Origin: Bacilli bacterium
Lineage (GTDB): Bacteria > Bacillota_I > Bacilli_A > RF39 > UBA660
Assembly (NCBI GenBank): GCA_017460175.1
Contig: JAFUBO010000006.1
Span: 96,339-160,338 of the forward strand
Length of the DNA stretch: 64,000 nt
Direction: 5' to 3'
The notes beneath the pieces are model-generated. The model saw nothing but the letters and a program-made list of their open reading frames with translations, was not told the DNA's origin and made no database searches. Numbering within the stretch: the first letter of the stretch is position 1; the number at the start of each line of letters is the position of its first letter. Below are positions 19,627 to 28,342 of this stretch, in pieces. The translations under genes were made by a program, and so were the position numbers.

Positions 19627-19842
19627 ATGGCTAAAGAAGATACAATCGAGATAGAAGGTAAAGTTCTTGAAATTATTCCAGGCGGAAAGTTTAAGGTTCA
19701 ACTGGAGAATGGACACATTGTGGAAGCTCACGTTTCTGGTAAAATACGAATGAACTATATCCGTATTTTAGCAGGGGATACCGTAATGATAGAACTATCA
19801 CCTTATGACTTAACACGTGGGCGTATAACCTATCGTAAATAA
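19627..19842 (+). CDS. infA: Translation initiation factor IF-1
   Basis: 71 residues, single S1/OB-fold: [39 protein letters not shown] and [21 protein letters not shown]. The ATG at 19627 follows GAGGAGAG. The upstream extension of the frame is leader DNA. Confidence 0.97.
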   Translation: MAKEDTIEIEGKVLEIIPGGKFKVQLENGHIVEAHVSGKIRMNYIRILAGDTVMIELSPYDLTRGRITYRK

Positions 19843-19856
19843 TAGGAGGGAAAAGA

Positions 19857-19970
19857 ATGAAAGTAAAAGCATCAGTTAAACCAATTTGTGAAAAATGCAA
19901 AGTGGTAAAACGTAAAGGAAAAATTAGAATTATTTGTGAAAATCCAAAACACAAACAAGTTCAAGGTTAA
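19857..19970 (+). CDS. rpmJ: 50S ribosomal protein L36, zinc-binding
   Basis: 37 residues, short but unmistakable: [15 protein letters not shown] at the start, then [17 protein letters not shown]. Cys11, Cys14, Cys27 and His32 form the C+ type zinc site. Strong AGGAGGG ribosome site; lies between infA and rpsM as in most bacteria. Confidence 0.97.
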   Translation: MKVKASVKPICEKCKVVKRKGKIRIICENPKHKQVQG

Positions 19971-19985
19971 TAGGAGGTGTATTAA

Positions 19986-20354
19986 ATGGCACGTATTAAA
20001 GGTGTAGACATTCCAAATGATAAACATATTTGTATTTCATTAACTTACATTTATGGTATTGGAAGAAGTCTAGCAAAAACAATTCTAAAAGAAGTTGGAA
20101 TTGAACCAACTACTAAGACAAAAGATTTATCACAAGATGATTTAGTTAAAATCCGTGATGAAATTAATAAACATCTAACTGAAGGTGATCTTCGTCGTGA
20201 AGTTAGTATGAATATTAAAACTAAGATGGAAATTAACTCATACCAAGGAAGTCGTCATAAAAAAGGATTACCTGTAAGAGGACAAAGAACTAATCGTAAT
20301 GCTCGTACTCGTAAGGGTAAAGGAAAGACTGTAGCAAATAAGAAGAAAGTTTAG
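19986..20354 (+). CDS. rpsM: 30S ribosomal protein S13
   Basis: 122 residues. [25 protein letters not shown] and the basic tail [19 protein letters not shown]13 contacts the P-site tRNA and the 50S subunit. TAGGAGGTG precedes it. Confidence 0.98.
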   Translation: MARIKGVDIPNDKHICISLTYIYGIGRSLAKTILKEVGIEPTTKTKDLSQDDLVKIRDEINKHLTEGDLRREVSMNIKTKMEINSYQGSRHKKGLPVRGQRTNRNARTRKGKGKTVANKKKV

Positions 20355-20379
20355 TAATTAAAAAAAGGAGGTAAGACTT

Positions 20380-20763
20380 ATGGCTTATAAAACTAGAAAG
20401 AAAAAAGTTAAAAAGAATGTACCTGAAGGTATGGCACATATCCATTCAACATTTAACAATACAATTACAACATTAACAGATAAAGATGGAAATGTTATAA
20501 GCTGGGCATCATCAGGTGCTATTGGTTTCAAAGGAAGTAAAAAATCAACTCCATTCGCTGCTGGAATGGCTGCAGAAGCTGCTGGTAAAGCTGCATATGA
20601 CATGGGAATGCGTAAAGTTGAGGTTCGCGTAAAAGGTTTAGGACCAGGACGTGAAACTGCAATCAGATCATTACAAACTGCAGGACTAGAAGTAACATCA
20701 ATAGTAGATGTTACACCAATCCCACATAATGGATGTCGTCCACCAAAACGTCCAAGAGGATAG
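20380..20763 (+). CDS. rpsK: 30S ribosomal protein S11
   Basis: 127 residues. [34 protein letters not shown] and the terminal [15 protein letters not shown]. Platform protein of the 30S subunit. Confidence 0.98.
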   Translation: MAYKTRKKKVKKNVPEGMAHIHSTFNNTITTLTDKDGNVISWASSGAIGFKGSKKSTPFAAGMAAEAAGKAAYDMGMRKVEVRVKGLGPGRETAIRSLQTAGLEVTSIVDVTPIPHNGCRPPKRPRG

Positions 20764-20833
20764 TAATTGGTAACACATCGTGGTAAAATAAAGTAGAATA
20801 GTTCGTGAAAAAAAGTAAAGGGAGGTTAGTTTC

Positions 20834-21784
20834 ATGTTACAATTTGAAAAACCAATTTATAAAATAACTGATTCTATAGAAAATAATTTTTATGGAAGAT
20901 TTGAATTAGAACCATTAGAAAGAGGATTTGGTACTACAATCGGTAATGCTTTAAGAAGAGTAATGTTATCATCATTACCAGGAAGTGCTATTAGTAGTAT
21001 TAAAATCGATGGAGTTCTTCATGAATTCCAAACAATTGACGGAGTTTACGAAGACGTTACTACTATTATCTTAAATTTAAAAGGTATAGTATTTAAAAAT
21101 CATTCAAATGAAGCAAAAGTAGTAAGAATTAATACTACAAAAGAAGGAGAAATAACTGCAGCTGATATTGAACATGATGCAGATATTGAAGTAATTAACC
21201 AAGATAAAGTAATTTGTCATTTATCTAAAGGAACTACTTTCAATATGGAAATGACTGTTACAAATGGTCGTGGATATGTAAAAAGTGAAGAAAATAAAAA
21301 GATTTATGACATTAAGAAAGTTGGAGAAATCGCAATTGATTCATTATATTCTCCTATCGAAAGAGTTTCATATGAAGTAGGAAACGCTCGTGTTGGACAA
21401 GATGAAAGTTATGATAAATTAATCATGGATGTATGGACAAACGGTTCAATTAAACCAGAAGAAGCTATCGCTTTAGCAAGTAGAATATTAATCGAACATT
21501 TAGAAATTGTTACTGATTTATCTGCAATTGCTGATGTAAGCGGTATGATGATTGAAAAGACTGAAGATCCAAAAGTTAAAGCTTTAGAAACTTCAATCGA
21601 AGATTTAGACTTTTCAGTAAGAGCATATAACTGCTTAAAGAGAGCTGGAATTCATACATTACAAGATCTTGTTAATAAGAGTGAATCTGATATGATGAAA
21701 ATCCGTAACTTAGGTAAAAAATCCCTAAAAGAAGTATTAGATAAGATAAGAGATATGGGATTAGTATTACGTGATGAAGATTAA
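20834..21784 (+). CDS. rpoA: RNA polymerase alpha subunit
   Basis: 316 residues. The N-terminal dimerisation and assembly domain (to about 230) has RFELEPLERGFGTTIGNALRRVMLSS-type sequence; the C-terminal domain (about 250-316) carries SVRAYNCLKRAGI and MMKIRNLGKKSLKEV, the UP-element and activator contact surface. Located between rpsK and rplQ in the standard alpha-operon order. Confidence 0.98.
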   Translation: MLQFEKPIYKITDSIENNFYGRFELEPLERGFGTTIGNALRRVMLSSLPGSAISSIKIDGVLHEFQTIDGVYEDVTTIILNLKGIVFKNHSNEAKVVRINTTKEGEITAADIEHDADIEVINQDKVICHLSKGTTFNMEMTVTNGRGYVKSEENKKIYDIKKVGEIAIDSLYSPIERVSYEVGNARVGQDESYDKLIMDVWTNGSIKPEEAIALASRILIEHLEIVTDLSAIADVSGMMIEKTEDPKVKALETSIEDLDFSVRAYNCLKRAGIHTLQDLVNKSESDMMKIRNLGKKSLKEVLDKIRDMGLVLRDED

Positions 21785-21804
21785 TTAGATGAGGAGGAAC
21801 AATT

Positions 21805-22266
21805 ATGGCATACAGAAAATTAGGTAGAGATAATAAACATAGAAGAAGTATGTTAGCTACTTTAACTAAACAAGTAGTTAATAATGAAACTATCACAACT
21901 ACTGATACTAGAGCTAAAGAAGTTCGTAAGTTTGTTGATAAAATGATTACTTACGGTAAAAAAGGTGATTTAGTATCTCGTAGAAAAGCTTTAGCTTTCT
22001 TACATAATGATACTGAAACAGTAAATAAAATATTCAATGATTTAGCTAAACGATATGAAAAACGTAATGGTGGATATACTCAAATCTTAAAATTAGGTGA
22101 AAGACGTGGAGATAACTCTTTAATGGTAGTTTTAAGATTAGTAGAGGAAGCTAAAAAAGAAGAAAAAAAAGAAACACCTAAGAAAGAAACAAAAAAAGAA
22201 GTAAAATCAGAAAAAAAAGAAGTAAAGAAAACAACTAAGAAGGCAACTAAAAAAACTGAAAAATAG
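21805..22266 (+). CDS. rplQ: 50S ribosomal protein L17 with Lys/Glu-rich tail
   Basis: 153 residues. The core (1 to about 118) has [21 protein letters not shown] and [19 protein letters not shown]. The last 35 or so residues are low-complexity Lys/Glu/Thr, longer than the typical 120-127 residue protein and probably disordered. Last gene of the long operon. Confidence 0.97.
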   Translation: MAYRKLGRDNKHRRSMLATLTKQVVNNETITTTDTRAKEVRKFVDKMITYGKKGDLVSRRKALAFLHNDTETVNKIFNDLAKRYEKRNGGYTQILKLGERRGDNSLMVVLRLVEEAKKEEKKETPKKETKKEVKSEKKEVKKTTKKATKKTEK

Positions 22267-22280
22267 TTATAATCAAAGAG

Positions 22281-22304
22281 ACAAGTTTAAAAACTTGTTT
22301 TTTT
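22281..22304 (+). terminator. Terminator of the ribosomal operon
   Basis: Stem ACAAGT/ACTTGT (extendable) with an A/T loop and a T run, 15 bp after rplQ. Confidence 0.8.
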
Positions 22305-22305
22305 G

Positions 22306-22314
22306 TGTTATAAT
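22306..22314 (+). promoter_or_regulatory. Extended -10 promoter of the SDR gene
   Basis: TGTTATAAT directly after the operon terminator and 22 bp upstream of the TTG start. TGnTATAAT is the commonest -10 form in this window. Confidence 0.6.
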
Positions 22315-22336
22315 ACTATTGAAAGTGGGTGATTTT

Positions 22337-23095
22337 TTGAAAGCATTAATCACAGGAGCATCTTCAGGTATTGGACTTGATATGGCAAGATACTTAGCTA
22401 CACAAAAACATGAACTTATTTTAGTCGCAAGAGATAAACAAAAATTAGAGATGATACAGGAACAATTACCCACAAAAGTAACAATAATAGTTGCTGATCT
22501 TTCTAATGAACAAAAAGCAAAAGAACTATACGTTATTGCTAAACAAGAAAATATAGATATATTAATAAATAATGCCGGATTTGGTGATTTTGGTTATCTT
22601 CCAGATACTGATATAAATAAAGATTTAGATATGATTAATACAAATGTAAAAGCATTACATATCTTAACAAAATCAGTAGTAAAAGATATGGAAAAGAAAG
22701 ATACAGATACATATATATTGAATGTAGCTTCATCTGCTGGACTAATGCCAGGAGGACCATTAATGAGTACATACTATGCTACTAAATCGTATGTAAGAAG
22801 CCTTACTGAAGCATTATACTATGAAGAAAAGAAAAAAAAGACGAAAGTCCATGTTTCAGTATTATGTCCAGGACCAGTAGATACAAACTTTAATAATGTT
22901 GCTGGAGTACATTTTTCTGTTAAACCATTAAAAAGTACTTATGTAGCTAAATATGCAATAGATAAAATGTTTGATGAGAAGATGTTAATAATTCCAGGAA
23001 AAAAGATGAAATTAGCTAACTTTTTTTCAAGATTTGTAAGTAACAAATTCTTATTAAGAACTGCATATAATGTACAAAAGAGAAAAGCCAGCTAA
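22337..23095 (+). CDS. Short-chain dehydrogenase/reductase (YqjQ/DltE-like)
   Basis: About 252 residues. The NAD(P)-binding motif is TGASSGIG (6-13); NNAG lies at 78-81. The catalytic set is Ser132/133, Tyr146 and Lys150 (YYATK). It is most like the classical SDRs annotated DltE/YqjQ; substrate unknown. TTG at 22337 is the start, six bases after GGGTGA; codons before it have no ribosome site. A short hairpin overlapping the stop (23088-23103 plus T run) may end transcription. Confidence 0.85.
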   Translation: MKALITGASSGIGLDMARYLATQKHELILVARDKQKLEMIQEQLPTKVTIIVADLSNEQKAKELYVIAKQENIDILINNAGFGDFGYLPDTDINKDLDMINTNVKALHILTKSVVKDMEKKDTDTYILNVASSAGLMPGGPLMSTYYATKSYVRSLTEALYYEEKKKKTKVHVSVLCPGPVDTNFNNVAGVHFSVKPLKSTYVAKYAIDKMFDEKMLIIPGKKMKLANFFSRFVSNKFLLRTAYNVQKRKAS

Positions 23096-23126
23096 TTAGT
23101 TGGTTTTTATTTTAGGAGGGTAAGGT

Positions 23127-23873
23127 ATGACTAAGATTATTGAAATAAATAATTTTAGTGATGACAATTTATTTGAAAATCTTAATATAAATGTAGAAAA
23201 AAATAAAATTACAACTATTTCAGGTGCTAATTCGTGTGGTAAAACTACATTAATAAGAATTTTAAATAGAGAAATCATTACTGATAGTAATATTTTATTA
23301 AATAATATAAATATAAATGATTATACTATTTCTGAATATATCAGTCTGGTTCAAACAGTCATACCTTTTGAAATAGTATTTCAAGAAAATACTTTAGAAA
23401 AAGAAATAAAGAATCTAAGCCTAGTAAAAGGACTAAGAATAAAATCTATTCTTACTAAGAATATAAAAGAATTAACTATAAAAGAAAAATTATTAGCACA
23501 AGTAGCTATTGCTTTAGACTTGAAGCCACAACTTTTATTGTTGGATAATATATTTATATATTTCAATGAAAAAGAAAAGGAAGATATATTTAAATTTTTA
23601 AGAAATTATCAAAAAAAATATAATCTTACTGTAATATTAACAACCACAGATTTAAAAGATAGTTTATATACTGATTACTTATATATTATTGGTAATAAAA
23701 AAGTTATATTAAAGGGAGAACCATTAAAAGTATTAGAAAAAGATAATATATTAAACAAAGTAGGGTTAAATATACCATTTATGGCAGATTTATCAGTAAA
23801 ATTAAAGGATTATGATCTATTAGACAGCATTATACTAGACCAAAATAAGATGGTGGATATACTATGGAAATAG
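23127..23873 (+). CDS. Degenerate ECF-transporter ATPase, EcfA1-like
   Basis: 248 residues, ABC-ATPase fold. Walker A is intact (G33ANSCGKT40), but the LSGGQ signature is replaced by LTIKEK, the Walker B catalytic Glu is Asn141 (LLLLDN) and the switch His is missing (TTTD). The C-terminal part resembles the end of EcfA1. The slot between rplQ and truA is where Firmicutes carry ecfA1-ecfA2-ecfT, which supports descent from EcfA1. It probably binds ATP but cannot hydrolyse it normally. Strong AGGAGGG ribosome site, so it is expressed and not simply decaying. Confidence 0.7.
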   Translation: MTKIIEINNFSDDNLFENLNINVEKNKITTISGANSCGKTTLIRILNREIITDSNILLNNININDYTISEYISLVQTVIPFEIVFQENTLEKEIKNLSLVKGLRIKSILTKNIKELTIKEKLLAQVAIALDLKPQLLLLDNIFIYFNEKEKEDIFKFLRNYQKKYNLTVILTTTDLKDSLYTDYLYIIGNKKVILKGEPLKVLEKDNILNKVGLNIPFMADLSVKLKDYDLLDSIILDQNKMVDILWK

Positions 23874-24553
23874 ATATTAATATAATTGAAAATACTTTTA
23901 ATGGAATAATTACTGATGATGAAGAAAAAATAATAGAATTAATAAAACAACAAAGCATTCAAAAAATAGGAATAATAAGAGAAGATTATTTATCATATAA
24001 CTTTTTAACTAAAGTATATGAATGGATGTATTATGAAATAAGAAGAAAAAGACTAATTATAAAAAATCCTAAAAAGAAAATTAATGATTCACTAAAAATA
24101 GTAGGATTAAATACTACATATTTAAATAAAAATATTAATAAGTTATCCTCATCAGAAAAAATATTAATAACTTTAGCAATATCACTATTATCAAATCCAG
24201 ATATAATTATCTTAATTGATTTATTTAAATATTTCGATAAAGAAAATGAAAAAAAACTAATTATATTATTTGATAAAATAAGAGATAAATATAATAAAAC
24301 AATTATATTTATAAATGATGATAGCGAAATAATGTATAAATATACTAATAATTTAATAATAAAAAAGAATAATTTATTTATAGAAGACGAAACAACTAAG
24401 ATATTTAAAAGAGTAGATTTTCTACATAAAAATAATATAAAAGTACCAGAAATAATAGAATTAACTTATCTAATAAAAAAGAAAAAGAAAATAAAACTAG
24501 AATATCATAAAGATGTAAGAGACATTTTAAAAGATATTTATAAACACATATAG
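23864..24553 (+). CDS. Degenerate ECF-transporter ATPase, EcfA2-like, lacking Walker A
   Basis: 229 residues, overlapping the previous gene by 10 bases. No P-loop is present: the N-terminal part before QKIGIIRED (the Q-loop region) is shortened. The signature is reduced to LSSSEKILITLAISLLSNP, Walker B is IIILID without catalytic Glu, and the C-terminus (KRVDFLHKNNIKVPEI) is EcfA2-like. It is probably a non-catalytic partner of the gene before it. No EcfT gene follows; truA comes next. Very Lys/Ile/Asn-rich composition. Confidence 0.65.
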   Translation: MEIDINIIENTFNGIITDDEEKIIELIKQQSIQKIGIIREDYLSYNFLTKVYEWMYYEIRRKRLIIKNPKKKINDSLKIVGLNTTYLNKNINKLSSSEKILITLAISLLSNPDIIILIDLFKYFDKENEKKLIILFDKIRDKYNKTIIFINDDSEIMYKYTNNLIIKKNNLFIEDETTKIFKRVDFLHKNNIKVPEIIELTYLIKKKKKIKLEYHKDVRDILKDIYKHI

Positions 24554-24561
24554 GAGGTTGT

Positions 24562-25293
24562 ATGAGATTTTTAATAAAGTTTTCCTATGATGGGACAGGT
24601 TATAGTGGATTTCAATCACAAAAAGGATTAGATACTATTGAAAAAAGAATGGAAGAAGCTTTAACAAAAATAAATAATGGTAAAAAGACAAGCATTACAG
24701 CTACTGGAAGAACAGACAAAAAGGTTCATGCTTTAAGTCAATATGGACATTGTGATATAGATGTTGATATTACAGAAAAAAAACTAAAAAAAGCATTAAA
24801 TTCTAATTTACCAGATGATATCCATGTAATTGAAACAAAAGTAGTAGATGATGATTTTCATGCAAGATATAAAGTAAAAGAAAAGACATATAAATACATT
24901 TTAAATACAGGTGAATATAATCCATTAGAAAGAAATTATGTTTTTCAATATAACTATGATTTAAATACTGAAAATATGAAGAAAGCTATTAATTATTTTT
25001 TAGGGAAACATGATTTTAGAGCTTTTGTAACTGATAATAAAGAAAAAGAAAACTGCGTAAGAACAATAAGAAAAGTGAGTATTCAAGAAGAAAATAAAAA
25101 AATAATATTTACTTTTGTAGGAGATGGATTTTTAAGATATCAAGTAAGAAATATGGTTGGTATTTTAATAAAAGTAGGTGAGAATAAGTTATCCCCAGAA
25201 GATGTGGAAAAAATATTAGAAAGCAAAGATAGAACTAAATCAGGTAAAACCGCTCCAGCAGAAGGTTTATATTTAACAGATGTAAAGTATTAA
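24562..25293 (+). CDS. truA: tRNA pseudouridine synthase A
   Basis: 243 residues; forms pseudouridine at tRNA positions 38-40. Catalytic Asp52 lies in TATGRTDKKVHALSQ; FSYDGTGYSGFQ near the start and GFLRYQVRNMVGIL near 190 are family blocks. TAGGAGG precedes it. A terminator follows. Confidence 0.95.
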   Translation: MRFLIKFSYDGTGYSGFQSQKGLDTIEKRMEEALTKINNGKKTSITATGRTDKKVHALSQYGHCDIDVDITEKKLKKALNSNLPDDIHVIETKVVDDDFHARYKVKEKTYKYILNTGEYNPLERNYVFQYNYDLNTENMKKAINYFLGKHDFRAFVTDNKEKENCVRTIRKVSIQEENKKIIFTFVGDGFLRYQVRNMVGILIKVGENKLSPEDVEKILESKDRTKSGKTAPAEGLYLTDVKY

Positions 25294-25316
25294 AAAAGAT
25301 TATAAAATAACAAAAA

Positions 25317-25342
25317 AGTATTGATTTTTAATACTTTTTTTA
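25317..25342 (+). terminator. Terminator of truA overlapping the rplM promoter
   Basis: AAGTATT/AATACTT stem with loop GATTTTT... and a T run. The same bases contain the -35 hexamer of the next promoter, so the two signals are interleaved. Confidence 0.75.
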
Positions 25343-25349
25343 GTATAAT
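25321..25349 (+). promoter_or_regulatory. Promoter of rplM-rpsI
   Basis: -35 TTGATT (25321-25326), 17 bp, -10 TATAAT (25344-25349). Confidence 0.7.
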
Positions 25350-25355
25350 TCTAAC

Positions 25356-25420
25356 TGGTACATTCAAATATCCCACCTTAATTAGACCCTGGGAAAGTCT
25401 AGTTAAAGTAAAAGGAGAAA
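25356..25420 (+). ncRNA. Putative L13 leader RNA
   Basis: The 5' untranslated region of rplM is unusually rich in C and G, with ATCCCACC, TAGACCCTGGGAAAGTCTAG and GTTAAAG segments; TAGAC and GTCTA pair around CCTGGGAAA. Low-GC Gram-positives have an L13 autoregulatory leader (Rfam L13_leader) at this place. Assignment rests on position and structure only. Confidence 0.55.
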
Positions 25421-25425
25421 AAAAT

Positions 25426-25857
25426 ATGACAAGTTATATGCAAAAAAAAGAAACTATTGAAAGAAAATGGTATGTAATTGACGCTGAAGGAAAATCTTTA
25501 GGTAGAGTTGCTACATTAGCAGCTACTTACTTACGTGGAAAAAACAAACCAACTTACACACCACACATTGATTGTGGAGACTACATTATTATCATTAATG
25601 CTAGTAAAGTTAACTTAACTGGTAACAAATTAGATAATAAAATGTATTACAATCACTCAATGTATACAGGTGGATTAAGAGAAAGAACTGCAAGAACAAT
25701 GAGAGAAGAATATCCAGAAGAAATGGTTGAAAGAGCTGTTAAAGGTATGTTACCTCATAACAGACTTGGAAGACAAATGTACAAAAAATTATTTGTATAT
25801 GCTGGAGCAGAACACAAACAACAAGCACAAAAACCAGAAGTGCTTGAAGTTAAGTAG
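25426..25857 (+). CDS. rplM: 50S ribosomal protein L13
   Basis: 143 residues. [40 protein letters not shown] and [20 protein letters not shown]. The ATG at 25426 follows AAAGGAG; the frame upstream is the leader. L13 is an early 50S assembly protein. Confidence 0.97.
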   Translation: MTSYMQKKETIERKWYVIDAEGKSLGRVATLAATYLRGKNKPTYTPHIDCGDYIIIINASKVNLTGNKLDNKMYYNHSMYTGGLRERTARTMREEYPEEMVERAVKGMLPHNRLGRQMYKKLFVYAGAEHKQQAQKPEVLEVK

Positions 25858-25870
25858 GAGGGTTTAAAAA

Positions 25871-26296
25871 ATGGCAAAAGAAAAGAAAAACGTTTATACT
25901 GGAACTGGTCACAGAAAGACTAGTGTAGCTAGAGTTACATTAACTTCAGGTAAAGGAAAAATAACAGTAAACGGAAGAGATGTTCATGAATATTTCCCTT
26001 CTGAAATTTGTGTAATGGATTTAACTCAACCTTTAGTATTAACTAATACAAATGAAATGTTTGATGTTGATGCACAAGTTAAAGGTGGAGGATTCCAAGG
26101 ACAAACAGGAGCTATTCGTTTAGGAATCACTAGAGCATTACTTGATTATGATAAAACAACACCAGCTGATTCAGAAAATAGTTTTAGAAAAACTCTTAAA
26201 GTTGCAGGATTCATCACAAGAGATTCTCGTAAGAAAGAACGTAAAAAACCAGGATTAAAGAAAGCACGTCGTGCTCCACAATTCTCAAAACGTTAA
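25871..26296 (+). CDS. rpsI: 30S ribosomal protein S9
   Basis: 141 residues (about ten more than usual at the N-terminus). [36 protein letters not shown] and the basic tail [12 protein letters not shown] that reaches the P-site tRNA. Cotranscribed with rplM. Confidence 0.97.
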   Translation: MAKEKKNVYTGTGHRKTSVARVTLTSGKGKITVNGRDVHEYFPSEICVMDLTQPLVLTNTNEMFDVDAQVKGGGFQGQTGAIRLGITRALLDYDKTTPADSENSFRKTLKVAGFITRDSRKKERKKPGLKKARRAPQFSKR

Positions 26297-26313
26297 TTTA
26301 TTCAAAAAGTTTC

Positions 26314-26340
26314 AAAGCTCACAAATGTGGGCTTTTTTTT
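26314..26340 (+). terminator. Terminator of rplM-rpsI
   Basis: AAGCTCAC/GTGGGCTT stem with a short loop and eight T. Confidence 0.9.
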
Positions 26341-26351
26341 ATGTCATAATA

Positions 26352-26360
26352 TGATATAAT
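26352..26360 (+). promoter_or_regulatory. Extended -10 promoter of the lipoprotein gene at 26384
   Basis: TGATATAAT immediately after the rpsI terminator, 24 bp upstream of the ATG. Confidence 0.6.
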
Positions 26361-26383
26361 TAAGATGAAAGGAGAATACAATT

Positions 26384-26692
26384 ATGAAGAAAGGGTTATT
26401 TGCATTATTACTAGTTGCAGGAATTATATTGCTAGCAGGATGTGGTAAAAGTAATTTACTTGTTGGTAAATGGGCACATGGATCTTTTGTATACACATTT
26501 AATTCAGACGGAACATGTGAATATGATGTTTCAGGATCAATAATGAAATGTACATACAAAACAAGTGGTAATAAATTATCAATCTTATATGAAGGATATG
26601 ATAAATCATTAGATACAACATACAGCGTTAAAGGAAACAAATTAAGTATTAAAGATTCATTTGGTAATGATACTGTGTATACTAAAAAATAA
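26384..26692 (+). CDS. Small lipoprotein (DUF5640-like beta-barrel domain)
   Basis: 102 residues. Signal peptide with lipobox LLAGC, lipidated Cys20. The mature part alternates short strands: LVGKWAHGSFVYTFNSDGTC, then KTSGNKLSI and SVKGNKLSIKDSFGNDTV, the pattern of DUF5640/lipocalin-like extracytoplasmic domains in gut Firmicutes. Monocistronic between two terminators. Function unknown. Confidence 0.75.
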   Translation: MKKGLFALLLVAGIILLAGCGKSNLLVGKWAHGSFVYTFNSDGTCEYDVSGSIMKCTYKTSGNKLSILYEGYDKSLDTTYSVKGNKLSIKDSFGNDTVYTKK

Positions 26693-26701
26693 TAATTATT
26701 A

Positions 26702-26728
26702 AACAGTGATATAATCACTGTTTTTTTA
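26702..26728 (+). terminator. Terminator of the lipoprotein gene
   Basis: AACAGTGAT/ATCACTGTT stem with T run. Confidence 0.85.
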
Positions 26729-26737
26729 TGATATAAT
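26729..26737 (+). promoter_or_regulatory. Extended -10 promoter of the transglutaminase-like gene
   Basis: TGATATAAT, 17 bp upstream of the ATG at 26754. Confidence 0.55.
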
Positions 26738-26753
26738 TTTTGTAGGTGATAAT

Positions 26754-27269
26754 ATGAATAAAGCACTAGAAATAATGAAATTAATGGATGAAATTGAATA
26801 TGGTTGGGTAGATAAGAAGAATAATAGACATATAAAACTACAAGGTTTTGCAGATAATTATATGCTTCAATCTCCAAAAGAACTAATAAATAGCAAATTA
26901 GGTGTATGCTGGGATCAAGTAGAATTAGAAAGATTTTATTTTAAAGAAAGAAATATTGTTGTTAATTCATACTTTATTGTTCATTATGATGATAATAAAT
27001 GTCCATGCCATACATTTATATCTTTTGAAGAAAATAATAAATTCTATTGGTTTGAACATGCATGGAAAAAACACAAAGGAATCAAAGAATTTAATACAGA
27101 AAAAGAATTATTAAATGAAGTAAAATCAAAATTTATAGATATGGAATTAAATAATGAATATCAAGAGAATCATTTATTTATATATCAATATGAAGAACCT
27201 AAAATACACATTGATGTAGAAGAATTTTATAAACATTGTGAAAAAGGTAAAAAAGTTAAACCAGAGTAA
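26754..27269 (+). CDS. Transglutaminase-like fold protein
   Basis: 171-residue soluble protein. Cys52 in LGVCWDQVELER, His86 in CHTFISF and Glu101/His102 in FYWFEHAW are spaced like the Cys-His-Asp/Glu triad of transglutaminase/papain-like enzymes. The start MDEIEYGWVD followed by the cysteine block matches small uncharacterised proteins of this type in Firmicutes. No signal peptide, so cytoplasmic; substrate unknown. Confidence 0.55.
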   Translation: MNKALEIMKLMDEIEYGWVDKKNNRHIKLQGFADNYMLQSPKELINSKLGVCWDQVELERFYFKERNIVVNSYFIVHYDDNKCPCHTFISFEENNKFYWFEHAWKKHKGIKEFNTEKELLNEVKSKFIDMELNNEYQENHLFIYQYEEPKIHIDVEEFYKHCEKGKKVKPE

Positions 27270-27299
27270 AAAAATTATTGAATAAATAATTTTTTTTTG
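27268..27299 (+). terminator. AT-only terminator-like hairpin
   Basis: AAAAATTATT/AATAATTTTT with nine T; weak because it has no G-C pairs beyond the loop edge. Confidence 0.5.
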
Positions 27300-27344
27300 T
27301 AGAAAAAAAATATTTAAAGCATAAATTATTACGAGGAGGTTTAT

Positions 27345-27683
27345 ATGTTTCATATTGAATATCTACAACAACTTTTAGTAATCGCAATTACTTTAAGTAC
27401 TATTACATGTACACTAGTTCAAAAAACAAAATCATTTTTTAGTAATAGTAAAATTATTATTATTTACTCATTAATAATAAATTTAGTAATAGGCGTAATT
27501 TTTTGTATAACATTTACAGATATAACATTACCTACTAGTCTATGGATTGGCTTATTTGGATTTATAGGTGCTGATTCTATATACAAATCATTAGAAGGAA
27601 AAATTTTATCATACACTGATATATTAAATAGAAAAAATATAACTATCTCCAAGGAGAATATCATAAACGAGGAGGATAAATAA
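27345..27683 (+). CDS. Phage-type holin-like membrane protein
   Basis: 112 residues with three membrane segments (about 5-24, 37-58, 65-85) and a charged cytoplasmic tail (KENIINEEDK). Size and topology are those of a phage holin, and its stop overlaps the start of an M23 endolysin-like gene by one base, the classic lysis-cassette layout. GAGGAGG ribosome site. No other phage gene is visible nearby. Holin assignment is from topology and context, not a recognised family motif. Confidence 0.6.
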   Translation: MFHIEYLQQLLVIAITLSTITCTLVQKTKSFFSNSKIIIIYSLIINLVIGVIFCITFTDITLPTSLWIGLFGFIGADSIYKSLEGKILSYTDILNRKNITISKENIINEEDK

Positions 27684-28342
27684 TGGAAAAAGCAATATTT
27701 CCTAGTAAATACATGCGAATAACCCAAGGTTATAACGAAGGAACTCATAAAGATAGTTATGCAATTGATAATGCCGATAAAGATGGGGGAATAAGTAATT
27801 TATATGCTCCTTTTGACGGAATTATCAAAAAAATATATCCAAATGATGCCAACGAAGTATGGTTGGAAAGTATTGAAAAACTTGAATATCCTGATGGTAC
27901 AATTGATTATATGACAATCATGTTTGCTCATTCTAATGACGTTAGTAATCTATTTGTAGGTAAAAGAATAAATAAAAATGATGCTTTTTATAGTGAAGGT
28001 ACGAAAGGTAACACTACTGGTAATCATTGTCATATAGAATGTGGTAGAGGAAAATTTGAAGGAAATGGTTGGCATAAAAATGCCTATGGTTATTGGAGCA
28101 TAAATAATGGTAAACGTCCAGAAGAATGCTTATGGATAGATGATAGTATTAATATTTTAAATAGTTATGGATACAACTTTAAAAAAATAGAAAATGAAAA
28201 ATCCACAGAAAATGTGGATAAAGAGAAAACAAAACCCATTCCTGTGGAAGAAAAGAAAACTAAAGAATTTATTGCCCCAAAAACAGATTTATATGGAGTA
28301 TATCTAAAAGAAAAACAAAAACTAATTATAGAAGAATCATAG
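27683..28342 (+). CDS. M23-family peptidoglycan endopeptidase, endolysin-like
   Basis: 219 residues. Phage-lysin version of M23 (LytM-like): GTHKDSYAIDN supplies the first His and Asp, FAHSND the second, and NHCHIECGRG the His-x-His zinc motif; WSINNGKRPEECLWIDDS follows as in Firmicutes phage lysins. There is no signal peptide, so release would need the holin encoded just before it. The last 45 residues are a charged tail. It converges with, and overlaps by 6 bases, the ZIP gene. Confidence 0.75.
   Translation: MEKAIFPSKYMRITQGYNEGTHKDSYAIDNADKDGGISNLYAPFDGIIKKIYPNDANEVWLESIEKLEYPDGTIDYMTIMFAHSNDVSNLFVGKRINKNDAFYSEGTKGNTTGNHCHIECGRGKFEGNGWHKNAYGYWSINNGKRPEECLWIDDSINILNSYGYNFKKIENEKSTENVDKEKTKPIPVEEKKTKEFIAPKTDLYGVYLKEKQKLIIEES

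Noticed and set aside
26344..26877. Minus-strand frame of 177 codons
   Set aside because: It lies opposite a well-formed lipoprotein gene, a terminator and the start of the next gene, and its composition is that of an antisense shadow.
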